Positions 26,017 to 34,947 of a stretch of DNA of 64,000 nt are shown one piece after another. The stretch lies in contig NZ_CP028960.1 of the NCBI RefSeq assembly GCF_003071365.1, positions 620,001 to 684,000 on the forward strand, given 5' to 3'. Position 1 is the first letter of the stretch. Each line of letters starts with the position of its first letter. The notes under the pieces are model-generated. The model saw only the letters and a list, made by a program, of their open reading frames with translations, made no database searches and had not been told where the DNA came from. The translations under genes were made by a program, and so were the position numbers. The stretch is from Methyloceanibacter sp. wino2. Its GTDB lineage: Bacteria; Pseudomonadota; Alphaproteobacteria; Rhizobiales; Methyloligellaceae.

Positions 26017-27576
26017 CTAGGCCTTCCAGAAGGGCTTGACGTCGGCGAAGCGCGCATAGGCGTGCTTCGCCGTTTTCATGAGAGCCTTCTCTTCGCCGGG
26101 ATCCACTTTCGGCATGGGCATCGTCCCGGACTCATGCCCGGCGCCGCCGATGTTGAAGATCGTCTGCCGGTTGGCGATATCGTTGAGCGTCCCGAGCGAG
26201 TCTTGCAGCAGCTCCAGCGCCGCGAGGGATTTCCGGCACCTCTTGGCTTGTCTCTTGCCCGGAAACGTCGCGCTGAAAAATTCGCTTCCGTACCGCATCC
26301 GCTTGGCATGGATGCGCACCCTGTGGCGCTCGGCCACGCTCAGCTTCGGCAGGCCCTTCCCCTTCTTCACCACGCTTCGGCGCAGCCGCGATAGCTTCGC
26401 CGACGCGTAGTCCGCGACGGGCTTTCCCGCGAGCGGGTTATCGCTGTGAGTCCAATCGCCAAACTCGATCCACGCCCCGAGATCCAGAAGCGCCATGCGG
26501 AAGCGCGCCGAACCGGTTGCTTCGACGGCCGCTCTTTGGGCCTGCGCCCGCGCTTCCCGCACACGATCCTCGACGGCCTTCCATCCCGGATCGTCGGGAT
26601 ACTCCGCGCGATGCGGTGCCACGATGTCGGAGCTGAACACGTCGAGATCGCGAGCGGTCCCGAGGTGGCTGGCGATCCATTTGAGTTCGGCGGCAATTCG
26701 GGGACGCTGCGGGCTGTCGACGACGTCTCCGAACAGCAGCACGGCTGCCCGCATGCGCCGGAGCCCGACACGCATCTGGTGCAACGCTTCGGCTTTGCCC
26801 TCACGGGTCCCGTGCAAGTTCGCGAGCACTTGTCGCAAGCAATTGCGCGCGGCGATGCGGAATGCGTTCGCACAGGTCTCATCGGGCGGGATGTCGACAG
26901 GGAGTGCCTTTTCGAATTCGGGCTCGCCGCCGTCGAGCAGATCGAAACCGCGTTCCGCCTTGGTCTTGACACTGAGAGTCAACGGCACGGTTTCGGCGAG
27001 GCGCTTCGCCAGTCCAAACAAGACGGCCGCGGTCCCGGACTTCAGTTCGAGTTCAAGCTCGCAAACACGCGCCCTCTCCTCACCGGCGACGATATCGCCC
27101 TGATCGACCGCCACCTCGATCAGACTCCCGCCGTCGTCGATCAGAAATGTCCGGCGCAAAAACCTCGTCTCGAAACGCGGGCCGAGGCCTTCGCGCACCG
27201 CGTCGCTGAGCAGCGGCTCGAGAGCGGTTCCCGCGGCCGCGGACAGGTCGTAGCTTTTGGTCGGCAGATCGCATTCCCACTCGCTCCGTTCCAAGAACTC
27301 GCTCTCGGCGCGCGCGGTCTTGATGGTCTGGACATAGCCCGTGCCGGTACTGCGCACCCGCAAGAAGACGCCGGCTTTTCTCAGAAGATCGTCCGGCGTG
27401 TCGTAATAGACGGAAAGAAGCTCGCGCTCTTTCGTTTCAAGAACGCGCGGCCCAGGCGCCGCGCCATCTCCTGCCGCCAGGAGGGGGTGCGCCAACACGG
27501 CCGAGGCGTGCTCGGGGTCAAAGACGAGCTTGAGCTCGATTTCCTTTGCGTCACTCGCCGGGGTCTCTCCGGACAC
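26017..27576 (-). CDS. CYTH and CHAD domain protein
   Basis: 519 residues. The N-terminal CYTH (triphosphate tunnel) domain starts with the EIELKL signature (12-17) and has alternating acidic and basic strand residues (ERSEWECDLPTKSYD). The C-terminal CHAD helical domain (about 230-510) is rich in His and Arg (ALHQMRVGLRRMRAAVLLF, RHRVRIHAKRMRYGSEFF). Such proteins bind or hydrolyse triphosphates or polyphosphate. Nearby inorganic pyrophosphatase and the hibernation factor fit a phosphate or stress theme, though they are not in one operon. It is convergent with the hibernation factor gene. Confidence 0.9.
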   Translation of the reverse strand: MSGETPASDAKEIELKLVFDPEHASAVLAHPLLAAGDGAAPGPRVLETKERELLSVYYDTPDDLLRKAGVFLRVRSTGTGYVQTIKTARAESEFLERSEWECDLPTKSYDLSAAAGTALEPLLSDAVREGLGPRFETRFLRRTFLIDDGGSLIEVAVDQGDIVAGEERARVCELELELKSGTAAVLFGLAKRLAETVPLTLSVKTKAERGFDLLDGGEPEFEKALPVDIPPDETCANAFRIAARNCLRQVLANLHGTREGKAEALHQMRVGLRRMRAAVLLFGDVVDSPQRPRIAAELKWIASHLGTARDLDVFSSDIVAPHRAEYPDDPGWKAVEDRVREARAQAQRAAVEATGSARFRMALLDLGAWIEFGDWTHSDNPLAGKPVADYASAKLSRLRRSVVKKGKGLPKLSVAERHRVRIHAKRMRYGSEFFSATFPGKRQAKRCRKSLAALELLQDSLGTLNDIANRQTIFNIGGAGHESGTMPMPKVDPGEEKALMKTAKHAYARFADVKPFWKA

Positions 27577-27714
27577 AATCCCCTCCCAATACGACCGGTA
27601 GCGGCACGCCGATGCCGTTTGTGGCGATTATTCTAGCCTTGCGTAACAGGAAGGTACATGTGGCGGCAGCGCGGATCGACCGCCATAAGGCCGTTGGTGC
27701 TGCGGCGGATAGCG

Positions 27715-28983
27715 TCAGGCGGACCGCACCTGCGAGAACTCCAACAGACCGGGCCTCGCAAAGAGCCGTGTTGGAGACGTACGCACGACGCGCCCTTCGC
27801 CGACCGGCACGACCGTGTCGTCGGAGCCGATGAACACGACCCGGTTCCGGCCCGCGCTCTTGGCGGCATACAGGGCCGCATCCGCGCGGCGGAAGAGGCT
27901 CGAGAGCCCGGAGTCGACTTGCCGGTCGGCGGTCACGCCGATACTCACCGTGGCGCCAACCGGAAGGCCACTCACGAACCCGCCGGACTCGGCGAAACGC
28001 GTCCGCAGACGCTCGGCCACTTCGACCGCTTCCTCGGCACCGACGCCAGGCAATATGGCCGCGAACTCCTCGCCGCCGAGGCGGCCGATGACGTGGTTCT
28101 CCTCAAGGCTCAGCTGCGCGACCTTGGCAAAGAGGCGCAGTACCTCGTCACCGAGCGTATGCCCGAAGGTGTCGTTCGTATCCTTGAAGTAGTCGAGATC
28201 GGCGATGATGAGCGAGACCGGCGTGCCCCCGCCGTGCAGGCGCCGCTCCACGACCGACTCCGCAATCTCGAACAGGGCCCGCCGGTTCGGCAACCCGGTG
28301 AGACTATCCGTCAGCGCATTGCGCCGCTGCTCCTCCTCGTCGCGTTCCTTCGCCATGGACAAGACCATGAAGGCCAGCGCAACGCGCAGCAGCAGGGTCG
28401 CGAGCACGACAAAGGGCAGCCATTTGCTGGTCATGGCCGCGGCGACGGACTCGAGCGGCACCGTGACGGCGACCGGGATCCAGGAGACATACAAAGTACT
28501 GGCGAGCACCAAGAGCGCGATGGCGGGCCAAGACTGGGATGCATCGGGCATCCGTCTCAACTCATAGGCCGACGCGAAACCATAAGCGGCCAAGATCGAG
28601 CAAACGACCACGAAGCGGTCGTCCATCGACGTCGCAAGCCCCAACAACACGGAAAGCAGCAGGACTGCCGGACCGAGCAGGATCAGGAACGGCGCCGACG
28701 GGCGCCCGGCAAAGCGCCGCACGGCATGCCATTTCATGCCCCACGCCAGGGTCGCCAGGGTCGCCCCGAGCACCATGCCACCCGTGAAGCCCGACGTGAT
28801 GGACCAGAGCATGGCCATACCGCCCAGGCTGAAAACCAACACCGCGAGGCCCCACGAGCCCACGAAGCGCGGCGCAGCCTCAAGCGACCAGCCGTCGCGG
28901 CCCCAAGTGAGCAGCAACATGCCAGCTAGCACTGCGGCCACAGTAATGTCTGCGGCCGACATTGTTACCAAGTCGAGATGCAT
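27715..28983 (-). CDS. Membrane diguanylate cyclase (GGDEF)
   Basis: 422 residues. The N-terminal half has about six hydrophobic segments (10-210) of no recognised sensor family, followed by a short coiled linker and a GGDEF domain with active-site GGEEF at 303-307 and DSLTGLPNRRALF at the domain start. The inhibitory RxxD site expected nine residues before GG is absent (EENH), so product inhibition by c-di-GMP at that site is unlikely. A further 40 residues follow the domain. Start 28983 is used; ATG 28962 is an alternative. Confidence 0.88.
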   Translation of the reverse strand: MHLDLVTMSAADITVAAVLAGMLLLTWGRDGWSLEAAPRFVGSWGLAVLVFSLGGMAMLWSITSGFTGGMVLGATLATLAWGMKWHAVRRFAGRPSAPFLILLGPAVLLLSVLLGLATSMDDRFVVVCSILAAYGFASAYELRRMPDASQSWPAIALLVLASTLYVSWIPVAVTVPLESVAAAMTSKWLPFVVLATLLLRVALAFMVLSMAKERDEEEQRRNALTDSLTGLPNRRALFEIAESVVERRLHGGGTPVSLIIADLDYFKDTNDTFGHTLGDEVLRLFAKVAQLSLEENHVIGRLGGEEFAAILPGVGAEEAVEVAERLRTRFAESGGFVSGLPVGATVSIGVTADRQVDSGLSSLFRRADAALYAAKSAGRNRVVFIGSDDTVVPVGEGRVVRTSPTRLFARPGLLEFSQVRSA

Positions 28984-29154
28984 ACCAGTTTGTATTGTAA
29001 GGCCCGAAATACCCTAGACTACTCCCAGGCCAATAATACCATCGCGCGGCAGCGACGCACGCCCGTTTTTTCACAATACTGAAACAGACCCTACTGCCCG
29101 GGCACGCATTTGACCGTTTCCCCGGCCGGCCCGCACGGCACCATGCTGTATGCG

Positions 29155-29406
29155 CTAGCTCTTGACGGCCTGGAACAGGGTGGCGTTCGGACAGAACGGT
29201 TGCGGATCGCCTGCGGTGTGGGCGGCGAGCCAATTCGTGCACGCGTCCTTACATTCGCAGGCATGACAATTCGCACGCGCGCGGATGTAGGATTGGCCGC
29301 CGTCGAGATCGACGACATCGAATTGCTCCACGCCGACTGTCTCCATCATGTCCTCCATGAGGACCTGACGGTGGAAGCCGGCTAGTTCAGGCTTTGGATC
29401 GGTCAT
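29155..29406 (-). CDS. Small Cys-rich DUF6455-like protein
   Basis: 83 residues, no signal peptide. Five cysteines are clustered as C47-x2-C50-x-C52-x3-C56 and C72, in CHACECKDACTNWL and FCPNATLF. This resembles the DUF6455 family of small alphaproteobacterial proteins, which may bind a metal or Fe-S cluster; function is unknown. It stands alone between the cyclase and the pyrophosphatase. Confidence 0.75.
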   Translation of the reverse strand: MTDPKPELAGFHRQVLMEDMMETVGVEQFDVVDLDGGQSYIRARANCHACECKDACTNWLAAHTAGDPQPFCPNATLFQAVKS

Positions 29407-29507
29407 GACGTTCCCCCGGGCTGCGCGGATCGATCTCGCGCTGTCCGGGTACTGGACGACAGAGGGAAGGCCGCCACCTTGAGTTGGATCAAGCGATCCG
29501 GACGCCC

Positions 29508-30038
29508 CTAGGCTTCCGCGTTGCGCTCAATTCCGGCGCGGATCAGCTCGCCCGCCTCGCCAACCTCGGCCCAGCGCACGACCTTGACCCATTTGCCCGG
29601 TTCCAGATCCTTGTAGTGCTCGAAGAAATGGCCGATCTGCTCGACGAGAATCTCGGGCAGGTCGCGATAGCTCGACACCCGCTTGTAGTACGGATGGAGT
29701 TCGTCGATCGGCACGGCGATGATCTTTTCGTCGATCCCGGCCTCGTCCTCCATGAGAAGAGCCCCGACAGGACGTGCACGAATGACCGCGCCCGGCGCCA
29801 CGGGCGTCGGCGTGATCACGATGCAGTCGACGGGATCTCCGTCTTCGGAGAGCGTGTGCGGGATGAAGCCGTAGTTCGCCGGATAGAACATCGCCGTGTG
29901 CAGGAAGCGGTCGACGAAAAGCGCGCCCGACTTCTTGTCGACTTCGTACTTCACCGGCGATCCGCCTTGCGGGATCTCGATGATCACATTGACTTCGTGG
30001 GGCGGATTATCGCCGACCGGAATGTGAGGGATATCCAT
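29508..30038 (-). CDS. ppa: Inorganic pyrophosphatase, family I
   Basis: Hydrolyses pyrophosphate to phosphate in the cytoplasm, driving biosynthesis. 176 residues, the normal length of the hexameric bacterial enzyme. Signature [10 protein letters not shown] carries the metal-binding aspartates. Other conserved parts are [28 protein letters not shown] and the C-terminal [10 protein letters not shown] segment. Single gene. Confidence 0.96.
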   Translation of the reverse strand: MDIPHIPVGDNPPHEVNVIIEIPQGGSPVKYEVDKKSGALFVDRFLHTAMFYPANYGFIPHTLSEDGDPVDCIVITPTPVAPGAVIRARPVGALLMEDEAGIDEKIIAVPIDELHPYYKRVSSYRDLPEILVEQIGHFFEHYKDLEPGKWVKVVRWAEVGEAGELIRAGIERNAEA

Positions 30039-30616
30039 AGAAACGCTCTCTCCTAAGCTCTGTGAACGGCCGGCCGGTCTAGCGCCGCCGTCCTAGTCAA
30101 ACCTGACGCTCCCCGCGTCGCATCCGGCCTGGATGTACCGAGGGGCTTTGCGCGGCAACAGGGCCCGGTAACGACCTTGTCCATCCAAGTCGTTGAAACT
30201 ACGGGCATAGAATGCCCCGCCGGGTCCGCGCCCGGCGCCGTGCCGCTTGTGAAGTCCCGCTGCTGATAGCACGTCCAGAGAGGGTTTCCAGGGCTATATC
30301 CATGCAATTGATAACAAGTCGCACTGTCGTCGAGCCCCCTCCCCGATCCCGCCACGACCCGTCGCCGTAGGGCGCTAAAGCCCGGCCAACATCGTCACAA
30401 AACCGGCTGCCGTTTACGCGAGAGTTCGGCAATTCCGCCCCACGCTCTACCCCGGACCATACCGGCCGGTCTAGAAGCCTAAAGTAGGACGCCGTCTGAT
30501 GCGGTCCTTGGCGCGCCGGAACGCCTCGGACCGCGCGCCCCGGCGGGGCTGTTCACCGCCCGCGCGCTTCGGTAAGAAAAGGGTCGGACGCCCAAACAAA
30601 ACAAATCGGAGGAATC
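30039..30616. other. 578-base gap with no gene recognised
   Basis: It lies between the divergent pyrophosphatase and Cys-rich protein genes. Open frames here have no ribosome sites or family resemblance. CCGGCCGGTCTAG is repeated at 30070-30082 and 30462-30474, probably by chance. A GGAGGA ribosome site at the right end belongs to the gene at 30617. Confidence 0.5.
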
Positions 30617-30904
30617 ATGCGCTCGGGTTTTATTGCTTTCGGCATCGCTGCCGTCGCGCTCACGCTTTGCGGGACCGCCGCCCAAGCCGAGGAGATCCGC
30701 TGCCAGGCCATCCGCGACTCCGCCATGTGCGCGTCCCAGCCCGAATGCTGGTACGACGCGGCCAACAACAAAGGTTGCCTCCCCGGTCCTGCCCCGGCAT
30801 CGGACCCCTGCTCCAATCATCTCGGCGAGTCGACCTGCAATACGAGCAGTTTCGGCTGCACGTGGAACGCCGGCGACGAGACGTGCGTTTCCAAGGGTCC
30901 TTGA
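30617..30904 (+). CDS. Small secreted protein with duplicated four-Cys module
   Basis: 95 residues with a signal peptide (ends near AQAEE) and CGGAGGA ribosome site. The mature 71 residues contain two tandem copies of a C-x8-C-x5-C-x8/9-C module: first CQAIRDSAMCASQPECWYD and GC, then CSNHLGESTCNTSSFGCTW and TC. Each copy has Trp after the third Cys. The spacing suggests two disulfide-bonded mini-domains. I do not recognise a named family. It is followed 31 bases later by a SpoIIAA-like gene. Confidence 0.78.
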   Translation: MRSGFIAFGIAAVALTLCGTAAQAEEIRCQAIRDSAMCASQPECWYDAANNKGCLPGPAPASDPCSNHLGESTCNTSSFGCTWNAGDETCVSKGP

Positions 30905-30935
30905 GGGTCCGTCCTTCAGATACAAGGAGCGCTTC

Positions 30936-31304
30936 ATGATCGAGCTACTCAAAGGCTTCCCGAGCAACGTCGTGGCCATTGCCTGCCACGGCAATGTCTC
31001 GCGGCAGGACTACGATGACGTGCTGATTCCAGCGGTGGAGAAGGCGCTCCAATCCCACGACAAGGTCCGCATGCTGTACGAGGTCGCGCCCGACTTTACC
31101 GGCTACGATGCCGGTGCGGCTTGGGAGGACTTCAAGACCGGCATGGAGCACTTCACCAAGTGGGACCGTATTGCCGTTATCACCGACATCGAGTGGATCG
31201 CGGGCGCGGTGAAGATCTTCGCCGTCTTCCTGCCGAGTTCGGTCCGCGTCTACCCGCTCGCCGAGGCGGCTCAGGCCCGGCTCTGGATCACGCAAGCGTC
31301 CTAG
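30936..31304 (+). CDS. SpoIIAA/STAS-like protein (DUF3478 type)
   Basis: 122 residues from ATG 30936 with AAGGAG upstream. The fold pattern MIELLKGFPSNVVAIACHGN, a Tyr/Asp helix, then WDRIAVITDIEWIAGAVKIF is typical of the SpoIIAA-like family, small cytoplasmic alpha/beta proteins with unclear function that may bind lipids. It is convergent with the ABC permease gene, 2 bases apart. Confidence 0.85.
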   Translation: MIELLKGFPSNVVAIACHGNVSRQDYDDVLIPAVEKALQSHDKVRMLYEVAPDFTGYDAGAAWEDFKTGMEHFTKWDRIAVITDIEWIAGAVKIFAVFLPSSVRVYPLAEAAQARLWITQAS

Positions 31305-31306
31305 CG

Positions 31307-32512
31307 CTACTCGTGCCGGAGCGCATCGATCGGATCGAGCTGCGCAGCGCGGCGGGCCGGAAAATAGCCGAACACCACGCCGATCAGAGCCGAGAAGGCG
31401 AAGGCGATTAGCACGATCCCGGGATCGAAGACGAACGGGATGGCCATGCCGGCGGAGGCCGCGCCCGCAAGCCCCAGCCCCAATAGGACGCCGACCACGC
31501 CGCCGAACAGGGAAAGCACGACAGCCTCCACCAGGAACTGCATCAGCACCTGACTCTCCTGCGCGCCGATCGCCAGCCGGATGCCGATCTCGCGCGTTCG
31601 CTCGGTCACGGAGACGAGCATGATATTCATGATGCCGATGCCGCCGACCAGCAGGCTGACGCCGGCCACGGCGCCAAGCAGCATGGTCAAGACGCCGGTG
31701 GTCGCCGCTTGCGTGTCGGCGATCTGTTTCATATCCGCGACGCCGAAATCGTCCTCCTTGCCGGCGGAGATGCCGCGCCGTTCCCTGAGCAGCCGTTCGA
31801 TGTCCGCCTGAACTTTCGATGTATCGGTGCCGTCTTCCGCCGACACGGTGATCCGGTTGATGTCGGTATTGCCGGCGATGCGCCGTTGATAGGCGCGAAG
31901 CGGGATCAGAACCACATCGTCGCGATCGTTGCCGAAACCGGATTCGCCCTTGGACTCCAGGATACCGATCACCTCGCAGGAGACATTGCTCAAGCGGATG
32001 CGTTTGCCGATTGCGTCTTCGCCGCCAAACAGCTCGTCCTGCACCGTTTTGCCGAGAATGCAGACGGCCTGGCCGCTGCGCGTCTCGCTATCGAGAAAAT
32101 TCCGGCCCTCCGCGAGATTCCAATCTTGCGCGACCACATAGCTTGCGTCGGTCCCGATCGTGCCGGTGCTCCGGCTCTCATTGCCATAGACGACGGTCAC
32201 GGACTGCTGCGCCAACGGCGCGACCGCACGGACGCCGCGCAATTGCTCGCGCATCTCGATAATATCGCGCGCATTGAACGGCTTCGCGGTCGCGCTCGAC
32301 CGTCCCGGCCCCCATTGCCCGGGACGGACGAACAGGACGTTCGTGCCGAGCTTGGCCATCTCTTCCTTGACCTTGGCCGTCGTGCCGTTGCCGATCGTGA
32401 CCATGGCGATGACGGCGCTGACGCCGATGACGATACCCAGCAGCGTCAGGAACGAGCGCAGCGCGTTGCGCCGGATCGCCTGAACCGCAAGCTTCAAGGT
32501 CTCGTAGAACAT
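31307..32512 (-). CDS. MacB-type ABC transporter permease
   Basis: 401 residues. Architecture: first transmembrane helix (about 17-43, NALRSFLTLLGIVIGVSAVI), a large periplasmic MacB_PCD domain, then three C-terminal transmembrane segments (about 280-390) with the FtsX-like stretch ERTREIGIRLAIGA. In tripartite MacAB systems the permease works as a mechanotransmitter pushing substrates to an outer-membrane channel. Here the ATPase is a separate gene that overlaps this one by 1 base, and the membrane fusion protein is upstream; no TolC gene is near. The substrate is unknown. Confidence 0.92.
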   Translation of the reverse strand: MFYETLKLAVQAIRRNALRSFLTLLGIVIGVSAVIAMVTIGNGTTAKVKEEMAKLGTNVLFVRPGQWGPGRSSATAKPFNARDIIEMREQLRGVRAVAPLAQQSVTVVYGNESRSTGTIGTDASYVVAQDWNLAEGRNFLDSETRSGQAVCILGKTVQDELFGGEDAIGKRIRLSNVSCEVIGILESKGESGFGNDRDDVVLIPLRAYQRRIAGNTDINRITVSAEDGTDTSKVQADIERLLRERRGISAGKEDDFGVADMKQIADTQAATTGVLTMLLGAVAGVSLLVGGIGIMNIMLVSVTERTREIGIRLAIGAQESQVLMQFLVEAVVLSLFGGVVGVLLGLGLAGAASAGMAIPFVFDPGIVLIAFAFSALIGVVFGYFPARRAAQLDPIDALRHE

Positions 32513-33240
32513 CAGGCGGCCTTTAGGACGGCGCTGTCGCGGGCGATACGGCCATCGAGAAACTCGACAACGCGGCTGGCATAGCGCGCCATCTCCGGCT
32601 CATGCGTGACCATGAGCACCGTGATCCCACGGGACCGGTTGAGGTCTACCAGCAAGGTCATGATCTCATCGCTCGTCTTGGTATCGAGATTGCCGGTCGG
32701 TTCGTCGGCAAGCAGCACCGCGGGGTTCGTCACGATCGCCCGGGCGATGGCGACGCGCTGCTGCTGACCGCCTGACAATTCCGCCGGCGTGTGTCCGGCC
32801 CGTCCCGCAAGGCCGACACGCTCGAGGGCGTCCATCGCAAGCGGACGGCGTTCGGCCTGCCGCATGCCGCGATAGATCAGCGGCAGTTCGACATTCTCGA
32901 CGGCGGAGGTCCGAGCCAGCAGATTGAAGCCCTGAAACACGAAGCCGAGATAGTTACGGCGCAGAAGCGCGCGCTGGGTGCGATCGAGACCGCCCACCTC
33001 CACGCCGTTGAACAGGTAGCTGCCGGACGTCGGCTGATCCAGGCAGCCGATAATGTTCATGGTCGTGGATTTGCCCGACCCGGACGGCCCCATGACCGCC
33101 GCGAATTCGCCGCTGGGTATCGTCAGGTCGACGCCGTCGAGCGCCCGCACCTCGGCCTCGCCGTGTCCGTAGATCTTCGAGACGTTGCGCAGGTCGATGA
33201 CGGTCGGCGCAGCGCTGCTGCGGGCCTTGTCCGTGCTCAC
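32512..33240 (-). CDS. MacB-type ABC transporter ATP-binding protein
   Basis: 242 residues. Walker A GPSGSGKST (51-59), signature LSGGQQQR, Walker B VLLADEPTG and the D-loop NLDT are all intact, with a LolD/MacB-like length. It overlaps the permease gene by 1 base and the fusion-protein gene by ATGA, so the three are one operon read 34532 to 31307. Confidence 0.94.
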   Translation of the reverse strand: MSTDKARSSAAPTVIDLRNVSKIYGHGEAEVRALDGVDLTIPSGEFAAVMGPSGSGKSTTMNIIGCLDQPTSGSYLFNGVEVGGLDRTQRALLRRNYLGFVFQGFNLLARTSAVENVELPLIYRGMRQAERRPLAMDALERVGLAGRAGHTPAELSGGQQQRVAIARAIVTNPAVLLADEPTGNLDTKTSDEIMTLLVDLNRSRGITVLMVTHEPEMARYASRVVEFLDGRIARDSAVLKAA

Positions 33241-34532
33241 TTGGCCGTCTCCGTGTCGACGATCAGACCCTCGTCCACGCTGAGGTCGCCTTTCACGATC
33301 TCAGTGCGCTTGCCGTCGGTTGCGCCGATGGTGACGGAACGGGCTTCAGGCGCGCCATCGCTGAGCGTCCAGACGGTTCGTTCCGGCCCCGCCGGCTGGC
33401 CTGTTGAACTCGGCCGGCGCAGCCGCGGGGGCCCCGGCATCAGCTTCTGCAGGAAGCTGCGCTGGTCGCGCGGTTCGGTGCTGGGCGGCGTGAACCGCAA
33501 GGCCGCATTGGGCACGGTCAACGCATCGTTGACTTCGGCGACGATGATTTCTGCCGTCGCGGTCATGCCCGGCCGCAACAGCAGTTCGGAATTGTCCGTG
33601 GTCAGCACGGCCTTGTAGGTCACGACGCCCTGAACCACTTCCGACCCGTAACGGAGCTCCCGAATTTCGGCATCGAAGTGCCGGCTGGGATAGGCGTCGA
33701 CGGTGAATCTGGCTTTCTGGCCTTCGTGAACTTTACCGACATCCGCCTCGTCGACATCCACCTGGACCTCCATCTTTTTGAGGTCCTCGGCGATGGTGAA
33801 CAGAATGGGCGCCTGCAGCGAGGAAGCCACGGTCTGGCCGGGTTCGACATTGCGGCTCAAGACGACACCGGTGATGGGTGAAAGGATCTGTGCCTTTTCC
33901 AGGTCGGTCTCGGCCTGGGCGAGATCGGCGCTCGCAGCAGCCACGTCGGCCTTGGCGCTTTCCTCCGACGCCAGGGCGCGCTTGAGATTGGCTTCGGCCA
34001 CTTCCAGATCGAGGATAGAGCCCGCATGGGTCTTGGCCAGCTTGCCCTTGCGTTCGAACTCCAGCCGCGTCTCCGCCACACTGGCTTGCGCTTCGCTGAC
34101 CTTGGCCTTGGCCGCTTGCAGCCTGGCGCTGGAACTGTCGACAGCGGATTTGAGCTTTTGCGTGTCGAGTTCGGCGAGGACCTGCCCCTCGGTCACGGCG
34201 CTGTTGTAGTCCACGAGGACGGTGCGGACGATGCCGGACAGCTCGCTCGAGATCTCGACGTCATTGGTCGGCTGAACCGTGCCCGTGGCCGTGACGGTCA
34301 CGGTCAGATCGCCGCGTGTCACGGGCTCCGAGACGTAGTTGACACCGTTGGTCGACCCGCCGCCCCCGAAGAGCGTGTAGGCGAGCAGTGCGGCGGCCGC
34401 GACAAGGCCGAGAATGATGACAGGACGAAACCGGCGAAGGCGCGATGCCGGTTTGCCAAGCCCTAAGACGGACTCGAGCTCGGCCTTTGTGTCCTCCGGC
34501 TTGATCTTCTCAGGGGGCACGACTTCGTTCAT
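33237..34532 (-). CDS. MacA/HlyD-type membrane fusion protein
   Basis: 431 residues from ATG 34532 (MNEVVPPEKI; GGAAG upstream), 12 codons inside the longest frame. One transmembrane helix (about 37-55), then a split lipoyl-like domain (NDVEISSELSGIV and ILSPITGVVLSRNVEPGQTV) interrupted by a long Ala/Lys/Glu coiled coil (about 125-205), then a beta-barrel domain and a Pro-rich insert near residue 360. It joins inner-membrane pump and outer-membrane channel. First gene of the efflux operon. Confidence 0.92.
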   Translation of the reverse strand: MNEVVPPEKIKPEDTKAELESVLGLGKPASRLRRFRPVIILGLVAAAALLAYTLFGGGGSTNGVNYVSEPVTRGDLTVTVTATGTVQPTNDVEISSELSGIVRTVLVDYNSAVTEGQVLAELDTQKLKSAVDSSSARLQAAKAKVSEAQASVAETRLEFERKGKLAKTHAGSILDLEVAEANLKRALASEESAKADVAAASADLAQAETDLEKAQILSPITGVVLSRNVEPGQTVASSLQAPILFTIAEDLKKMEVQVDVDEADVGKVHEGQKARFTVDAYPSRHFDAEIRELRYGSEVVQGVVTYKAVLTTDNSELLLRPGMTATAEIIVAEVNDALTVPNAALRFTPPSTEPRDQRSFLQKLMPGPPRLRRPSSTGQPAGPERTVWTLSDGAPEARSVTIGATDGKRTEIVKGDLSVDEGLIVDTETAK

Positions 34533-34660
34533 GGACTTCCTTCGGGTCACGGCCTTATGCGAGTGCACCGTGCGCCCGCGTTGACGAGTGTCAAATTAGC
34601 GTCTTGCAGCGCGCGTTGCCGGAAAATTTTGTAACGAAACCAAGCAACTCGCACCCCAGC

Positions 34661-34703
34661 AACGTTTCGAAACAAATTTCCGGCGCGGGAAACGTTCCGA
34701 AAC
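34661..34703. promoter_or_regulatory. Paired operator-like repeats upstream of the efflux operon
   Basis: AACGTTTCGAAAC (34661-34673) and AACGTTCCGAAAC (34691-34703) are spaced exactly 30 bases, about three helical turns. The first contains the perfect palindrome GTTTCGAAAC. A further half-site, AACGAAAC, lies at 34633-34640. They sit in the divergent gap between the membrane fusion gene and the small membrane operon, so a repressor could act on either. Confidence 0.55.
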
Positions 34704-34785
34704 GGTCGAGCACGACCCCGGCAAAGATCGGCGCCTAGTGTCAAGCTCGCACCTTGAAGGGGTCACCCAACCTGCGGGATTGCCG

Positions 34786-34947
34786 ATGCAGATCGAGTTC
34801 ACAATTGCGGCCCTCCGCCTCTTCGCCGCGGCGCTGACGATCGGCGTCCTTTGGCCGATCCTTTCGCCCGCGTGGCAGCGGACGCGCCGAGCCTGGGCGG
34901 ACGGCGCTTCGAAGCAAATGAGCGAGAGAACGAGAAAGACGAGATGA
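34786..34947 (+). CDS. Possible 53-residue membrane protein coupled to the DUF4405-like gene
   Basis: From ATG 34786 a 53-residue peptide (MQIEFTIAALRLFAAALTIG) with one hydrophobic segment and a basic C-terminal half. Its TGA (34945-34947) overlaps the next ATG as ATGA, suggesting translational coupling. The ribosome site is weak, so the call is tentative. Confidence 0.45.
   Translation: MQIEFTIAALRLFAAALTIGVLWPILSPAWQRTRRAWADGASKQMSERTRKTR

Noticed and set aside
30070-30474. Two copies of CCGGCCGGTCTAG about 390 bases apart as a mobile element boundary
   Set aside because: Nothing between them encodes a mobility function and the sequence is simple GC palindrome; probably chance.
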